From positions 1,120,613-1,184,612 of the forward strand of contig NC_049991.1 in the NCBI RefSeq assembly GCF_000003815.2: 64,000 nt of DNA. Reading direction: 5' to 3'. This document shows positions 51,401 through 53,639 of the stretch, in pieces. Made by a program: the position numbers and the translations under genes. How positions within the stretch are numbered: position 1 is the first letter of the stretch; the number at the start of each line of letters is the position of its first letter. Source of the stretch: Branchiostoma floridae (lineage: Eukaryota; Chordata; Leptocardii; Amphioxiformes; Branchiostomatidae). Under the pieces are notes generated by a model. The model searched no databases. It was not told the origin of the DNA and saw nothing but the letters and a program-made list of their open reading frames with translations.

Positions 51401-51740
51401 CTACATTCTGGGAGGCGATAATCCACACTGTGTACAAGTAGGCAAATATATCCACGATTGTTTATACCGTAGAACCAATAGTGTAAATAACATGCTAGAC
51501 CCCTTATGTTGATGTATTCATATCTATACAAAATGTAGATATCTATATGTGTTTAGTTGTACTGTTTAGTAGTTGTTATACATGTAGACCTTACGAAAGT
51601 TGCTGTACTTTTGTAGTGTCAATAAAGATTGTTTATGATACCTGTTCCTTGATAAGGATGTCGGTACGATGAGCCACGGCCAGTTTATCCCGTAGTGGCG
51701 CTCCGCTCCTGATCGACCGAGGTCTCACCAACGATGCCAT
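15406..51740 (-). CDS. HEATR4: HEAT-repeat protein, HEATR4-like (28 coding exons)
   Basis: Twenty-eight exons with GT-AG borders join in frame to about 1077 codons. Residues 1-33 are basic. Residues 34-107 are charged and heptad-like (coiled coil). Residues 108-330 are low complexity, with a Lys/Arg cluster (KQKKTKTKRRQKR) and an acidic Ser/Glu tract. Next come a conserved-looking WSSKHHRYEWNDYANALLEE block, a Pro-rich stretch (YYPKPVPPPKKKP) and a basic YKPRRKRPRG. From about residue 670 to the end, paired helices of HEAT type repeat, for example NSKVKYEAAKSLLTLG, EVRATVALAVEALN and EDVRAQAVITL. HEAT repeats are scaffolds for protein contacts. The overall length and the C-terminal HEAT layout fit metazoan HEATR4, which is poorly characterised. 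The paralogue name is inference; an unnamed HEAT protein remains possible. An RFX-type site upstream hints at ciliary or sperm expression. Introns hold many transposons. Confidence 0.6.
15579..15802. mobile_element. Inverted-repeat element, family F, copy 1
   Basis: ATAGGAGAATTCTTGTACAC at the left pairs with GTGTACAAGAATTCTCCTAT at the right. The interior has CCAGTC, CTGAGGA and GGTGTCTGATAGACACC in that order, shared with the element at 18666-18995. Confidence 0.75.
15921..16012 (-). CDS. HEATR4-like exon 27
   Basis: 92 nt, phase 0 to 2, acceptor CATGTTGTGCAG, donor GTACAT. Peptide VVRTFCNLGIVDIRAIRSLR then ERERGEGPLA. The ERERGE run comes from a GAGAGAGAG tract, so length variation between alleles is likely. 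Confidence 0.88.
16496..16831. mobile_element. Inverted-repeat element, family G, copy 1
   Basis: The ends AAGCTAAGGGCACAAC and GTTGTGCCCTTAGCTT are inverted. Interior motifs GTGGTAAGTACCGCC and AGAAATACGTGGCGGACGTG recur in the copy at 63208-63513. The overlapping open frames on both strands are incidental. Confidence 0.8.
16913..16999 (-). CDS. HEATR4-like exon 26
   Basis: 29 codons, phase 0 to 0, acceptor GTGTTCCTGCAG, donor GTGAGG. Peptide GTLGVRKERTLRLLLEMLEL then DSSEYVRLQ: a HEAT pair that continues in exon 27. Confidence 0.88.
17061..17510 (-). mobile_element. LINE (CR1/L2-like) 3' fragment with C-terminal Cys/His motif
   Basis: Minus-strand frame 17118-17516 contains ERICQYCNLSKIVDECHFLV then ECSLCNNER. 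This C-x2-C, H-x4-C type signature ends the reverse-transcriptase proteins of CR1/L2-like non-LTR elements. It is followed by a 3' tail with AATAAAGGTCTTCATTCATT. 5' truncated; it abuts the family H element that starts at 17511. Confidence 0.7.
17511..18399. mobile_element. Family H transposon with TIRs, copy 1
   Basis: TAACATCCATTGGCATAATA then CCGGTC at the left end is inverted at the right (GACCGGTATTATGCCAATGC then ATGTTA). About 890 bp, with a CG-containing core (GGAATTGCACGGAGAACGGG). No transposase frame. A second copy in the same orientation is at 25399-26297. Confidence 0.8.
18666..18995. mobile_element. Inverted-repeat element, family F, copy 2
   Basis: Left end AGGCACAATTAGGGAGTACT is inverted at the right (AAGTAAGTACTCCCTGGTTG). 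Each arm contains the module CCAGTC - 8 to 9 nt - CTGATGA-like - stem GATGTCTATCAGACACC. The right arm has a tandem duplicate of CTGATAGACATCGAAACGTT. Confidence 0.7.
19323..19361 (-). CDS. HEATR4-like exon 25 (microexon, tentative)
   Basis: 39 nt, phase 0 to 0, acceptor CTCACTAACAG, donor GTAAGT. Peptide SPLTLHANVAPIN. The strong donor supports an exon here; the acceptor is inferred because the frame is stopped just upstream. Confidence 0.55.
21138..21189 (-). CDS. HEATR4-like exon 24
   Basis: Acceptor TTTGTTTGCAG, phase 2 in. The peptide RLEDSSEDVRAQAVITL is a clear HEAT helix pair end. Two overlapping donors exist: GTAGGT (used here, 52 nt) and GTATAT four bases later. Only the first keeps the frame into exon 25 as modelled. 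Confidence 0.75.
21480..21680 (-). mobile_element. tRNA-derived SINE (Ser/Leu-like head)
   Basis: On the minus strand the head is GGTGCAATGGCCGAGTGGGT (A box) and GTGAGTTTGATCCCCGGCC (B box), as in tRNA-Ser or tRNA-Leu. The body is GAGTCATACCAAAGAATT and TGCTTTCTCTGCTTAGCACT. The stems are imperfect, so it is a SINE and not a functional tRNA. Confidence 0.72.
22866..23311. mobile_element. Inverted-repeat element, family I, copy 1
   Basis: CTGGGTACTGGTACATCTTA at the left and CTGTACGGGTACCCACCCT at the right are imperfect inverse copies. Interior GGTCCAGGATCAGGTCTGGA. A second copy is at 61974-62367. Confidence 0.6.
23872..24069. mobile_element. GCGGTGGTTT inverted-repeat element, copy 2
   Basis: The ends are TACTGTAAATGCATTTAATT and TTCTGCTTTTACAGTA, with GTGGTGGTTTTGATTTCGTG inside. 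It is in the opposite orientation to copy 1 (1361-1575). Confidence 0.75.
24451..24670. mobile_element. MITE family C, copy 4
   Basis: The ends are ACGCTAGTTCACCTTTATCC and GGATAATGGTGACCTAGCG, with inner arms GGGTAACCTACATGTATATC and GGATATAGGTTACCC. Confidence 0.8.
25399..26297. mobile_element. Family H transposon with TIRs, copy 2
   Basis: Starts TAACATCTATTATCATAATA then CCGGTAC, ends ACCGGTATTATGCCAATGCA then TGTTA. Co-linear with 17511-18399 over almost its whole length, for example AACCGCTATGACGTAA and TGTCTTCGAATGCATTGTTA. Confidence 0.8.
26588..26803. mobile_element. MITE family C, copy 5
   Basis: Starts ACGCCCATTCACCTTTATCT and ends GGATAAAGGTGAACGAGCGT, with inner arms GGGTAACCTATATCC and GGATATAGGTTACTCC. 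Confidence 0.78.
26890..27080 (-). other. GC-rich, coding-like segment of unknown status
   Basis: A minus-strand frame with MSIIEREMGEQLGVVPARLD then LQTGGCSSQPPWEELTNW looks protein-like, and a possible acceptor (GACCTGTAAG) precedes it. The other two frames are also open here, and the phase does not fit between HEATR4-like exons 23 and 24. It could be an alternative exon, an exon of a nested gene, or chance. Confidence 0.25.
27441..27590 (+). mobile_element. tRNA-derived SINE
   Basis: The head GTTGGTGTAATGGTTAGGGT (A box) and CTGGGTTCAAATCCCTTGAC (B box) is tRNA-like. A short body follows (CATGGGGCTCTGACTGTTTC, CTAGAAGGATTGTAAAATTC). The stems do not close fully. Confidence 0.65.
27624..28159. 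mobile_element. Inverted-repeat element, family E, copy 2 (with insert)
   Basis: GCAAGTAAATTTTATGGATG and CATCCATAAAATTTACTTGC are near-perfect inverse ends. At 536 bp it is twice as long as copy 1. The extra length includes an inner inverted repeat at about 27836-27935 (GTAAAAGTGACACCAATATG against GTGTCACTTTTACTAC), which looks like a nested insertion. Confidence 0.7.
28360..28770 (-). mobile_element. Dispersed repeat, family J (LINE/SINE-like tail)
   Basis: Contains AAACCGCTAGGGGACCCAA and TAACAGGCCGCTAGGGGGCC, and ends on the minus strand in GTATGTTTGTATGTATATAG. Related CTAGTGG or TTAGAGGGCCC segments occur at 31800-31990, 35990-36250 and 48050-48600. The class is uncertain. Confidence 0.45.
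28771..28844 (-). CDS. HEATR4-like exon 23
   Basis: 74 nt, phase 0 to 2, acceptor GTTCCTGTGTAG, donor GTGTGT. Peptide EVRATVALAVEALNMKTRAY then ELAE. The donor directly abuts the short-tandem tail (TGTATGTTTGTATGTA) of a dispersed repeat. Confidence 0.9.
29493..29575 (-). CDS. HEATR4-like exon 22
   Basis: 83 nt, phase 1 to 0, acceptor GTCTCCCCAG, donor GTAAGG. Peptide GPTFLTGEEDIEHVFQILDR then RLWDDPKR, which leads into the HEAT of exon 23. Confidence 0.9.
30035..30071 (-). CDS. HEATR4-like exon 21 (microexon)
   Basis: 37 nt, phase 0 to 1, acceptor TTGTTTCCAG, donor GTAAGT. Peptide YRAAAAKLITYL, the second helix of the HEAT begun in exon 20 (WKYRAAAAKLI). Confidence 0.87.
31117..31209 (-). 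CDS. HEATR4-like exon 20
   Basis: 31 codons, phase 0 to 0, acceptor TTGTACCAG, donor GTGAGT. Peptide ALEVVVRQMNYSEPQVREAI then LEQLKASPVWK: one full HEAT pair with PQVREAI. Confidence 0.9.
31269..31753. mobile_element. Inverted-repeat element, family K
   Basis: TAAGGTCTCATTGATG at the left and CATCAATGAGACCTTA at the right are perfect inverse ends about 485 bp apart. The interior has no protein-like frame. It is in the intron just upstream of exon 20. Confidence 0.65.
31997..32096. other. Assembly gap (100 N)
   Basis: Exactly 100 N, a conventional placeholder length, so the true size is unknown. Frames crossing it are artefacts. Confidence 0.98.
32376..33180 (+). repeat. 43-bp minisatellite, block 1
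   Basis: About 18 to 19 tandem units of the form GTGTTTACCTGTGTGTGGAT then GGTGTTCAGCACCCAAGACA. Variants include CGGATGTTATTCTGCACC and GTTTGTGGATGG, which recur as a higher-order block (about 32470-32620 and 32770-32940). Because 43 is not a multiple of three and the unit has no stop, all three forward frames are open for about 270 codons and encode the same cycling peptide. No start context, splice site or family supports a protein. Confidence 0.93.
33484..33725 (+). repeat. 43-bp minisatellite, block 2
   Basis: Five to six further units of the same 43-bp repeat (TGTGGATGGTGTTCAGCACC), separated from block 1 by about 300 bp of unrelated sequence. Units CCTAGTTGTGGATGG differ from block 1, so the blocks have diverged. 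Confidence 0.9.
33828..34222 (+). repeat. 18-bp minisatellite
   Basis: About 20 units of ACACTACTGGGGGTACGG type, with interspersed longer variants (GTCGGTACAGACACTACAGG). The 18-bp unit keeps reading frames open on both strands (TTGGMDTTGG on plus, PPVVSIPPVV on minus). These are low-complexity consequences, not genes. Confidence 0.9.
34393..34575 (-). CDS. HEATR4-like exon 19
   Basis: 61 codons, phase 0 to 0, acceptor ATCGTTTCAG, donor GTACCA. Peptide FRSLHKALHTLCSPKNPSEA, then DAAVCLGYMCVSDDRAKERL: HEAT-type helices. The following intron carries the minisatellites. Confidence 0.9.
34785..35142 (-). mobile_element. SINE (BfSINE1-like), head truncated
   Basis: On the minus strand GTGAAAATGAGTACCTAGCT, GGACGTTAAATGGAGGTCCC and CACGTTAAAGAACCCCCACA match the body of the element at 7490-7785. 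The tRNA head is missing; the copy extends further at its 3' end (GATGTGGCGCATCACCGTCT). Confidence 0.65.
35266..35387 (-). CDS. HEATR4-like exon 18
   Basis: 122 nt, phase 1 to 0, acceptor CCCCAACAACAG, donor GTGGGG. Peptide GLWDEPVIDLVVQHIKEGDE then NTRTDLLRTLASAKNIQF: two HEAT helices. Confidence 0.9.
35740..35800 (-). CDS. HEATR4-like exon 17
   Basis: 61 nt, phase 0 to 1, acceptor TTTCTTTCAG, donor GTAAGA. Peptide VANDENSKVKYEAAKSLLTL: a typical HEAT motif with D/N-x-x-V-K-x-x-A-A-x-x-L spacing. Confidence 0.9.
35990..36250. mobile_element. Dispersed repeat, family J
   Basis: GTAGGGGGCCCAACCTACAT and TAGAATTCCATTAGAGGGCC, with ATCATGACCATAGCATATCT, resemble the intronic repeat at 28360-28770. 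Confidence 0.4.
36330..36386 (-). CDS. HEATR4-like exon 16
   Basis: 19 codons, phase 0 to 0, acceptor ATGTTTGCAG, donor GTGGGT. Peptide GLGVLGLDQENVLAALRDM, the second half of a HEAT pair. Confidence 0.83.
36664..36723 (-). CDS. HEATR4-like exon 15
   Basis: 20 codons, phase 0 to 0, acceptor TTTCTTGTGCAG, donor GTACAG. Peptide ALVNDAMTSTRPEDRRQAAK: the first recognisable HEAT-like helix, with the RRQAA pattern. Confidence 0.85.
37179..37258 (-). CDS. HEATR4-like exon 14
   Basis: 80 nt, phase 1 to 0, acceptor ATGATTGACAG, donor GTACAG. Peptide QTDALPVSSGRSAAASLDSM then KADRIQ. Confidence 0.85.
37312..37690 (+). repeat. Minisatellite, GGTTCTAATGTCATGGATAC units
   Basis: Roughly 30-bp units combining GGTTCTAATGTCATGGAT with ACTGATCTGCCAT are repeated about ten times with insertions. 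Intronic. Confidence 0.8.
37805..37843 (-). CDS. HEATR4-like exon 13 (microexon)
   Basis: 39 nt, phase 1 to 1, acceptor CTCACCCACAG, donor GTACCC. Peptide DLLPKGYTDALKL. Small, but frame-preserving and needed to link exons 12 and 14. Confidence 0.75.
37855..38135 (+). repeat. Minisatellite, CACCATGTGAACATTACAAC units
   Basis: About eleven units of near 24 bp (ACCATGTGAACATTACAACT then ACAAC), with AAATGTAAACATTACAACTA variants. It lies directly beside exon 13. Confidence 0.85.
38338..38381. repeat. Perfect 20-bp hairpin
   Basis: GTTGTAACTGTTTTCAACTT, four-base loop TAAA, then the exact inverse AAGTTGAAAACAGTTACAAC. The loop is shorter than in a usual microRNA precursor. More likely a recent palindromic insertion or deletion product. 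Confidence 0.85.
38838..38907 (-). mobile_element. tRNA-like SINE head
   Basis: On the minus strand TAGCACTGGCTCAGTGGTAT holds an A box and CTCCGGGATCGAATCCGTGG a B box. The acceptor stem cannot be closed, so it is a SINE head or tRNA pseudogene. Confidence 0.55.
39125..39415 (+). repeat. Tandem duplication of about 155 bp
   Basis: GTGCGTTGATTGGTTCAGCT to CAGCTTCCATTTTTTCTGAG (39146-39254) recurs as GTGCGTTGATAGGTTCACCT to CAGCTTCCATTTTTTCTGAT (39296-39402). Both halves contain CCAATCAAAAAGCT. Two diverged units only. Confidence 0.75.
39959..40014 (-). CDS. HEATR4-like exon 12
   Basis: 56 nt, phase 2 to 1, acceptor TTTCTCTCTGCAG class (TTTTCTCTGCAG), donor GTAAGC. The split codons give K and G around KRVALRAPMTLARAVMNM. 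Confidence 0.85.
40133..40463. mobile_element. Inverted-repeat element, family D, copy 2
   Basis: Starts GGGCTTGAAATACCACCTGC and ends AGAAAAAAGTATTTCAAGCC. Interior rich in CACCTGCACTGG and GTGCAGGTAAAACTTG motifs. Uninterrupted counterpart of 10806-11380. Confidence 0.75.
40816..41015 (-). CDS. HEATR4-like exon 11
   Basis: 200 nt, phase 0 to 2, acceptor AACTCTCAG, donor GTATGA. Peptide DRSVEFPRKADIWNETEPQA, later a strongly basic LVLYKPRRKRPRGSAQSM that could serve as a nuclear or nucleic-acid contact signal (inference). Confidence 0.85.
41563..41724 (-). CDS. HEATR4-like exon 10
   Basis: 54 codons, phase 0 to 0, acceptor CTATTTGCAG, donor GTGAGT. Pro-rich: RVTGLAPPPSAESVTFPPVD, then SGRITYYPKPVPPPKKKP. 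Confidence 0.85.
42306..42370 (-). CDS. HEATR4-like exon 9
   Basis: 65 nt, phase 1 to 0, acceptor TGTACAG, donor GTATGT. Peptide ALGSQAATTLTTPGSPPGKM then RM: a short, probably disordered linker. Confidence 0.8.
42587..42660 (+). mobile_element. tRNA-like SINE head
   Basis: GTCGCTGTAGCTCAACTGGT then AGTAGTCTCACAGTTGAGCT and CTGGTTCCAATTTTAA. The A box is good, the B box poor. The same family occurs on the minus strand at 46010-46081. Confidence 0.5.
42751..43165. mobile_element. Family L element with TIRs, copy 1 (gap inside)
   Basis: Starts ATTATCATATAGCCGGGCGC and ends GGTAGGCTATATGATAAT. Flanking parts match 50198-50765 (CAATGTTTTGAATATTTTCT, CGACAAAGGAATTCACACGT). Its middle is an assembly gap. 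Family-related sequence continues to about 43265 (CGGGTCATTAAC). Confidence 0.7.
42812..42979. other. Assembly gap (168 N)
   Basis: 168 N inside the family L element, where the other copy carries the CACCGGCACCGG palindrome. Confidence 0.98.
43334..43472 (-). CDS. HEATR4-like exon 8
   Basis: 139 nt, phase 0 to 1, acceptor TGCCCTTTCAG, donor GTAATG. The peptide RKALDKLSRSLRGMYEKVEQ is helical and is followed by VDPRWSTKDWNQPLAASSL. Confidence 0.85.
43811..43878 (-). CDS. HEATR4-like exon 7
   Basis: 68 nt, phase 1 to 0, acceptor TATCTAATTAG, donor GTGAGA. The split codon gives Y, then VPGSPELPWRPRRKGSDIID. It restores the frame between exons 6 and 8, which supports it. Confidence 0.7.
44850..45050 (-). 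CDS. HEATR4-like exon 6
   Basis: 201 nt, phase 1 to 1, acceptor TTTGACTTAG, donor GTGAGT. It carries a block rich in aromatic residues, YWSSKHHRYEWNDYANALLE, followed by NPLSYHQLGLAVHSSYVEP. It looks more conserved than its neighbours and may be a short motif of the family. Confidence 0.88.
45205..45460 (+). mobile_element. LINE reverse-transcriptase C-terminal fragment, frameshifted
   Basis: LQWMTL, then after a frameshift RRKVPRLCMMYKMTNKLVDI, then RTRNSHAFKYQSYQARID and FPRTIVEWN. This is the familiar tail of CR1/Jockey-type LINE proteins (LxWxxLxxRRxxxRLxxMYK to FPRTIxxWN). A decayed intronic piece, in the direction opposite to the host gene. Confidence 0.75.
45633..45765 (-). CDS. HEATR4-like exon 5
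   Basis: 133 nt, phase 0 to 1, acceptor TTTTTCCCTTCAG, donor GTGAAA. The peptide is Ser/Thr/Gln-rich (MESSTDPTESAGTDSRQSHQ and on to KRVALQDVKT), likely disordered. Its first codon is ATG, so an internal start is conceivable. Confidence 0.8.
46010..46081 (-). mobile_element. tRNA-like SINE head
   Basis: On the minus strand CTGTCCCTGTAGCTCAACTG then GTAGTAGTCTCAGGATTTAG and CTGGTTCTAACTGGGATCCC, the same family as 42587-42660. It lies just beside the inverted-repeat element at 46098. Confidence 0.55.
46098..46310. mobile_element. GCGGTGGTTT inverted-repeat element, copy 3 (at splice donor)
   Basis: Ends TACTGTAAATGC and GCATTTCCAGTA. Its right end is the first intronic base pair stretch after exon 4: the donor GTACTG consists of one host G, then the element's TACTG. 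If TA is the target duplication, the insertion hit the TA of the original GTA donor. Confidence 0.8.
46312..46980 (-). CDS. HEATR4-like exon 4 (long, charged)
   Basis: 223 codons, the longest exon, acceptor CATTTCCAG, donor GTACTG. It starts VQHARDRVEWLEGRIEGLL, still coiled-coil-like. It then becomes low complexity: a basic run KQKKTKTKRRQKR and an acidic run with repeated SSEE and EEEEEEE near the end. The donor lies at the edge of a transposon (46098-46310); only its G is host sequence. Confidence 0.85.
47452..47526 (-). CDS. HEATR4-like exon 3
   Basis: 25 codons, phase 0 to 0, acceptor TTTCAACAG, donor GTTAGT. The peptide VASKINDELLFAREILKKAI then REDKE continues the charged helical segment of exon 2. 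Confidence 0.8.
47837..47983 (-). CDS. HEATR4-like exon 2
   Basis: 49 codons, phase 0 to 0, acceptor TTCTTCAG, donor GTCTGT. The peptide VQVIQDLQDSLAKSLQELKN and following residues has heptad-like hydrophobic spacing, suggesting a coiled coil. It ends SEEMVLKLQ. Confidence 0.85.
48050..48600. mobile_element. Dispersed repeat, family J
   Basis: GGGGCCCCCTAGTGGTTTAC, GTACTGCAGCGGAATGTTAT and later TTGGAACTGCAGGGGCATTT resemble the segment at 31860-31940 (GGACCCCCTAGTGGCTTTGT, CACTGCAGTGGAACTTCTGG). It may be two degraded units. Confidence 0.45.
48834..49202. mobile_element. Inverted-repeat element, family M
   Basis: CAGGGTTGGACAAGTCCACA at the left and AAAACTTGTCTAACCCTG at the right form inverse ends. 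The interior has repeated GGGCAAGTGAA and GGACAAGTGAA motifs. Non-coding. Confidence 0.55.
50160..50197 (-). mobile_element. LINE 3' terminus fragment
   Basis: On the minus strand GTACAATAAAGGTCTTTCAT then TCAATTCAAT, the same tail as the LINE fragments at 5490 and 17061. Very short, and cut by the family L element. Confidence 0.5.
50198..50765. mobile_element. Family L element with TIRs, copy 2
   Basis: Starts ATTATCATATAGCCAGGTGC and ends GGTAGGCTATATGATAATA. Contains the nested palindrome at 50307-50413. Related sequence continues past the right end (GTTAATGACCCGCC, CATAACGCCTGGTCCTGC) into a gap. Confidence 0.75.
50307..50413. repeat. Nested palindrome with three GACACCGGCACCGGTGTC units
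   Basis: Outer arms GATTGGTCAGAATGAATTGA and TCATTTTGACCAATCA enclose three near-identical self-complementary 19- to 20-mers (50324-50342, 50351-50370, 50379-50398), for example CGACACCGGTGCCGGTGTCG. Confidence 0.9.
50881..51252. other. Assembly gap (372 N)
   Basis: 372 N between family L sequence and a LINE fragment. Predicted frames across it are meaningless. Confidence 0.98.
51253..51638 (+). mobile_element. LINE 3' fragment ending at exon 1 donor
   Basis: KRTELFTLLSACSKEFATLF in one frame, then KLNYILGGDNPHCVQVGKYI and HDCLYRR in the next: a frameshifted LINE C-terminus. The 3' tail TGTCAATAAAGATTGTTTAT ends within a few bases of the donor of HEATR4-like exon 1. Antisense to the gene; its 5' side is lost in the gap. 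Confidence 0.65.
51642..51740 (-). CDS. HEATR4-like exon 1 (start codon)
   Basis: 33 codons from ATG in the context AACAGCATGG to donor GTATCA, phase 0. The peptide begins MASLVRPRSIRSG and ends DILIKEQ. TTTGTATTCCAG just upstream of the ATG looks like an acceptor, so a 5' untranslated exon probably lies further right. Confidence 0.75.
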
Positions 51741-52917
51741 GCTGTTCTGGAACTGGAATACAAACACCGTCAGTTCAAACCCTCCATATTTCTGTTTCTA
51801 ATCATGTTTTATTTTGGAAATTCTCTAGATGACTCTTAGTGATCATGCCAATTCTACTGTCCCTTGGTTGTTTAAAGTCTGTGGATATTCTGGTTAATAA
51901 TATCATGTGATTATGATAACAACCAGCAATGTGCATATGCCTAAATGCCACAAAGGTACCAGTATCTACCAATTAAAAAAAGTTATTCTGCTCATTTCAA
52001 GATAGAAGGTATTTCTTTTTTTTTCTCCCTTTTTTTAGCTTGACAGACAATAGGACATTAACGCAGTGGATACATTTTATCATTATCAAGTCATAGCACC
52101 ATACATAAAGTGTTTTAACAATGACAATCAATAAATGGCGGCTACAAATTCCTGTATGTTTGCCCTATGTGCACTGCATATTATTAGTTAGACCCTTTTG
52201 TGTTCCTTTGTGACATCTAAGCATACTAGCAATGTTTCTACGACTTACACATGACAATATCTAATCTCCCAGAAGATCCTACGGTGGCATAAGATACATG
52301 CAGTATCATAAAGCTGGCTCAGGAGCGTAACCTTCAGTTGGTCAATGAGTTCCTTGGCCGGCTAAACTCCTTGACCAGATTTATGATACAAAAGTTATGC
52401 TACCATACTACTGCTTTAAGATTATGACAATTCAAGATGCATGATCTTTACAGTATTTTAATAGGGCATGACAAAACTGATCATCTCCATTTTTACCAAC
52501 GAAGCCTTAACAATCATTCACATCATGATCATTACATGGTACACACTATAATCAAAGACGATTCAGTCTCTATACAACATGATAAGATTCATAGATCACT
52601 CAAGGAGCGATCGACCAGAGTCAGGTTATCCCAAAGATAAGTAGCAAAGGGAATAAAACTTTTAAAAGATATTTTGAAACGATCTGTAGCACATTATCTG
52701 AATCAAAATTATCATTCCCCAGTTTCCTAATTAGCAATATTCTTCGATAGAAAATTGGTAGGCTATCATAGAAACCACAGAGTAAGAATAATTAGATCAA
52801 TCGTTTAACTATGTTTTGTTGATTTCATGGTGCCAAGGAGGCTAGAATATAGATTTTGACTTTTTCGTTGTGGCACTCGTGTGTGTTTTGAATATGGAGG
52901 GGAGCTGAGCGTCTCAA

Positions 52918-52931
52918 GTTGCTGTAGCAAC
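52918..52931. promoter_or_regulatory. X-box-like palindrome (RFX site)
   Basis: GTTGCTGTAGCAAC fits the RFX X-box pattern GTTRCC-N-RGYAAC with perfect half-site symmetry. It lies about 1.2 kb upstream of the HEATR4-like start codon beside GGCGCGGCGCGC. RFX factors drive ciliary genes. Function here is inferred. Confidence 0.5.
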
Positions 52932-53348
52932 GAGTCAGGCGCGGCGCGCTTTTCTGACCACTATCAGACAAACAGCAAGTTAAGAGGTTGTGAGGCAGTC
53001 TGTAACTTTTCATCGTACTCAAGACTTCTTTACGTACTCTACTCTACTCTACTTCTTACCTTCCAGACTCGGTCACGCAAGCAAGTAACTTTTTCTTCCG
53101 ATTTTCTTGGCCTTGTCACCCTGGCATCATGACCCTGGATGACCCCGCACTTCTCAGAAACGCAACTTTACTTATTTACAGGACACAAACCTAGATGTGA
53201 AGATTTAAACATAATTCCATAACAGAAATAAATAAAGTAATTTATTTTAAGCTCAACTTTTTTTAAATATTTGTACAAAAAGATGTGTTATTACGCCTTA
53301 TGACGATGGTGTCTGTAGAGCGTTTTGCTGCGTTTAGTCTCGTAGAAT

Positions 53349-53381
53349 CTCGCCAATTGGGAACTAGATATTCTCGCGAGA
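53349..53381. promoter_or_regulatory. CCAAT box plus TCTCGCGAGA promoter motif
   Basis: CTCGCCAATTGG holds a CCAAT box and is followed at 53372-53381 by the perfect palindrome TCTCGCGAGA, a known metazoan core-promoter motif often found at bidirectional promoters. It could start the 5' untranslated exon of the HEATR4-like gene to the left, or an unseen transcript to the right. Confidence 0.5.
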
Positions 53382-53639
53382 CCCACTGACTTCTACTCCT
53401 TGATAGACATTGTAACATTGTACTCACTCAGGAGTTTACGCGTGGTTAAAGTTAGATACGCACAGCGGTTGGCGTTAACTATTTTCATGGACGCATTCAA
53501 GTCGACGGGAAAAGCTCATAGAGTCTCTAAACTGATGTACTCTTTAACAATTCACCACAGTTTCCGCCTCGCTGACGTGAACAGACGAACCTCTTTCCAG
53601 TACTGGGAGATCCTGGGACGCACAAGCCACTATTATTAA

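Noticed and set aside
50737-51512. Long ORFs across 50.7-51.5 kb
   Set aside because: Mostly N; only a LINE remnant is real.
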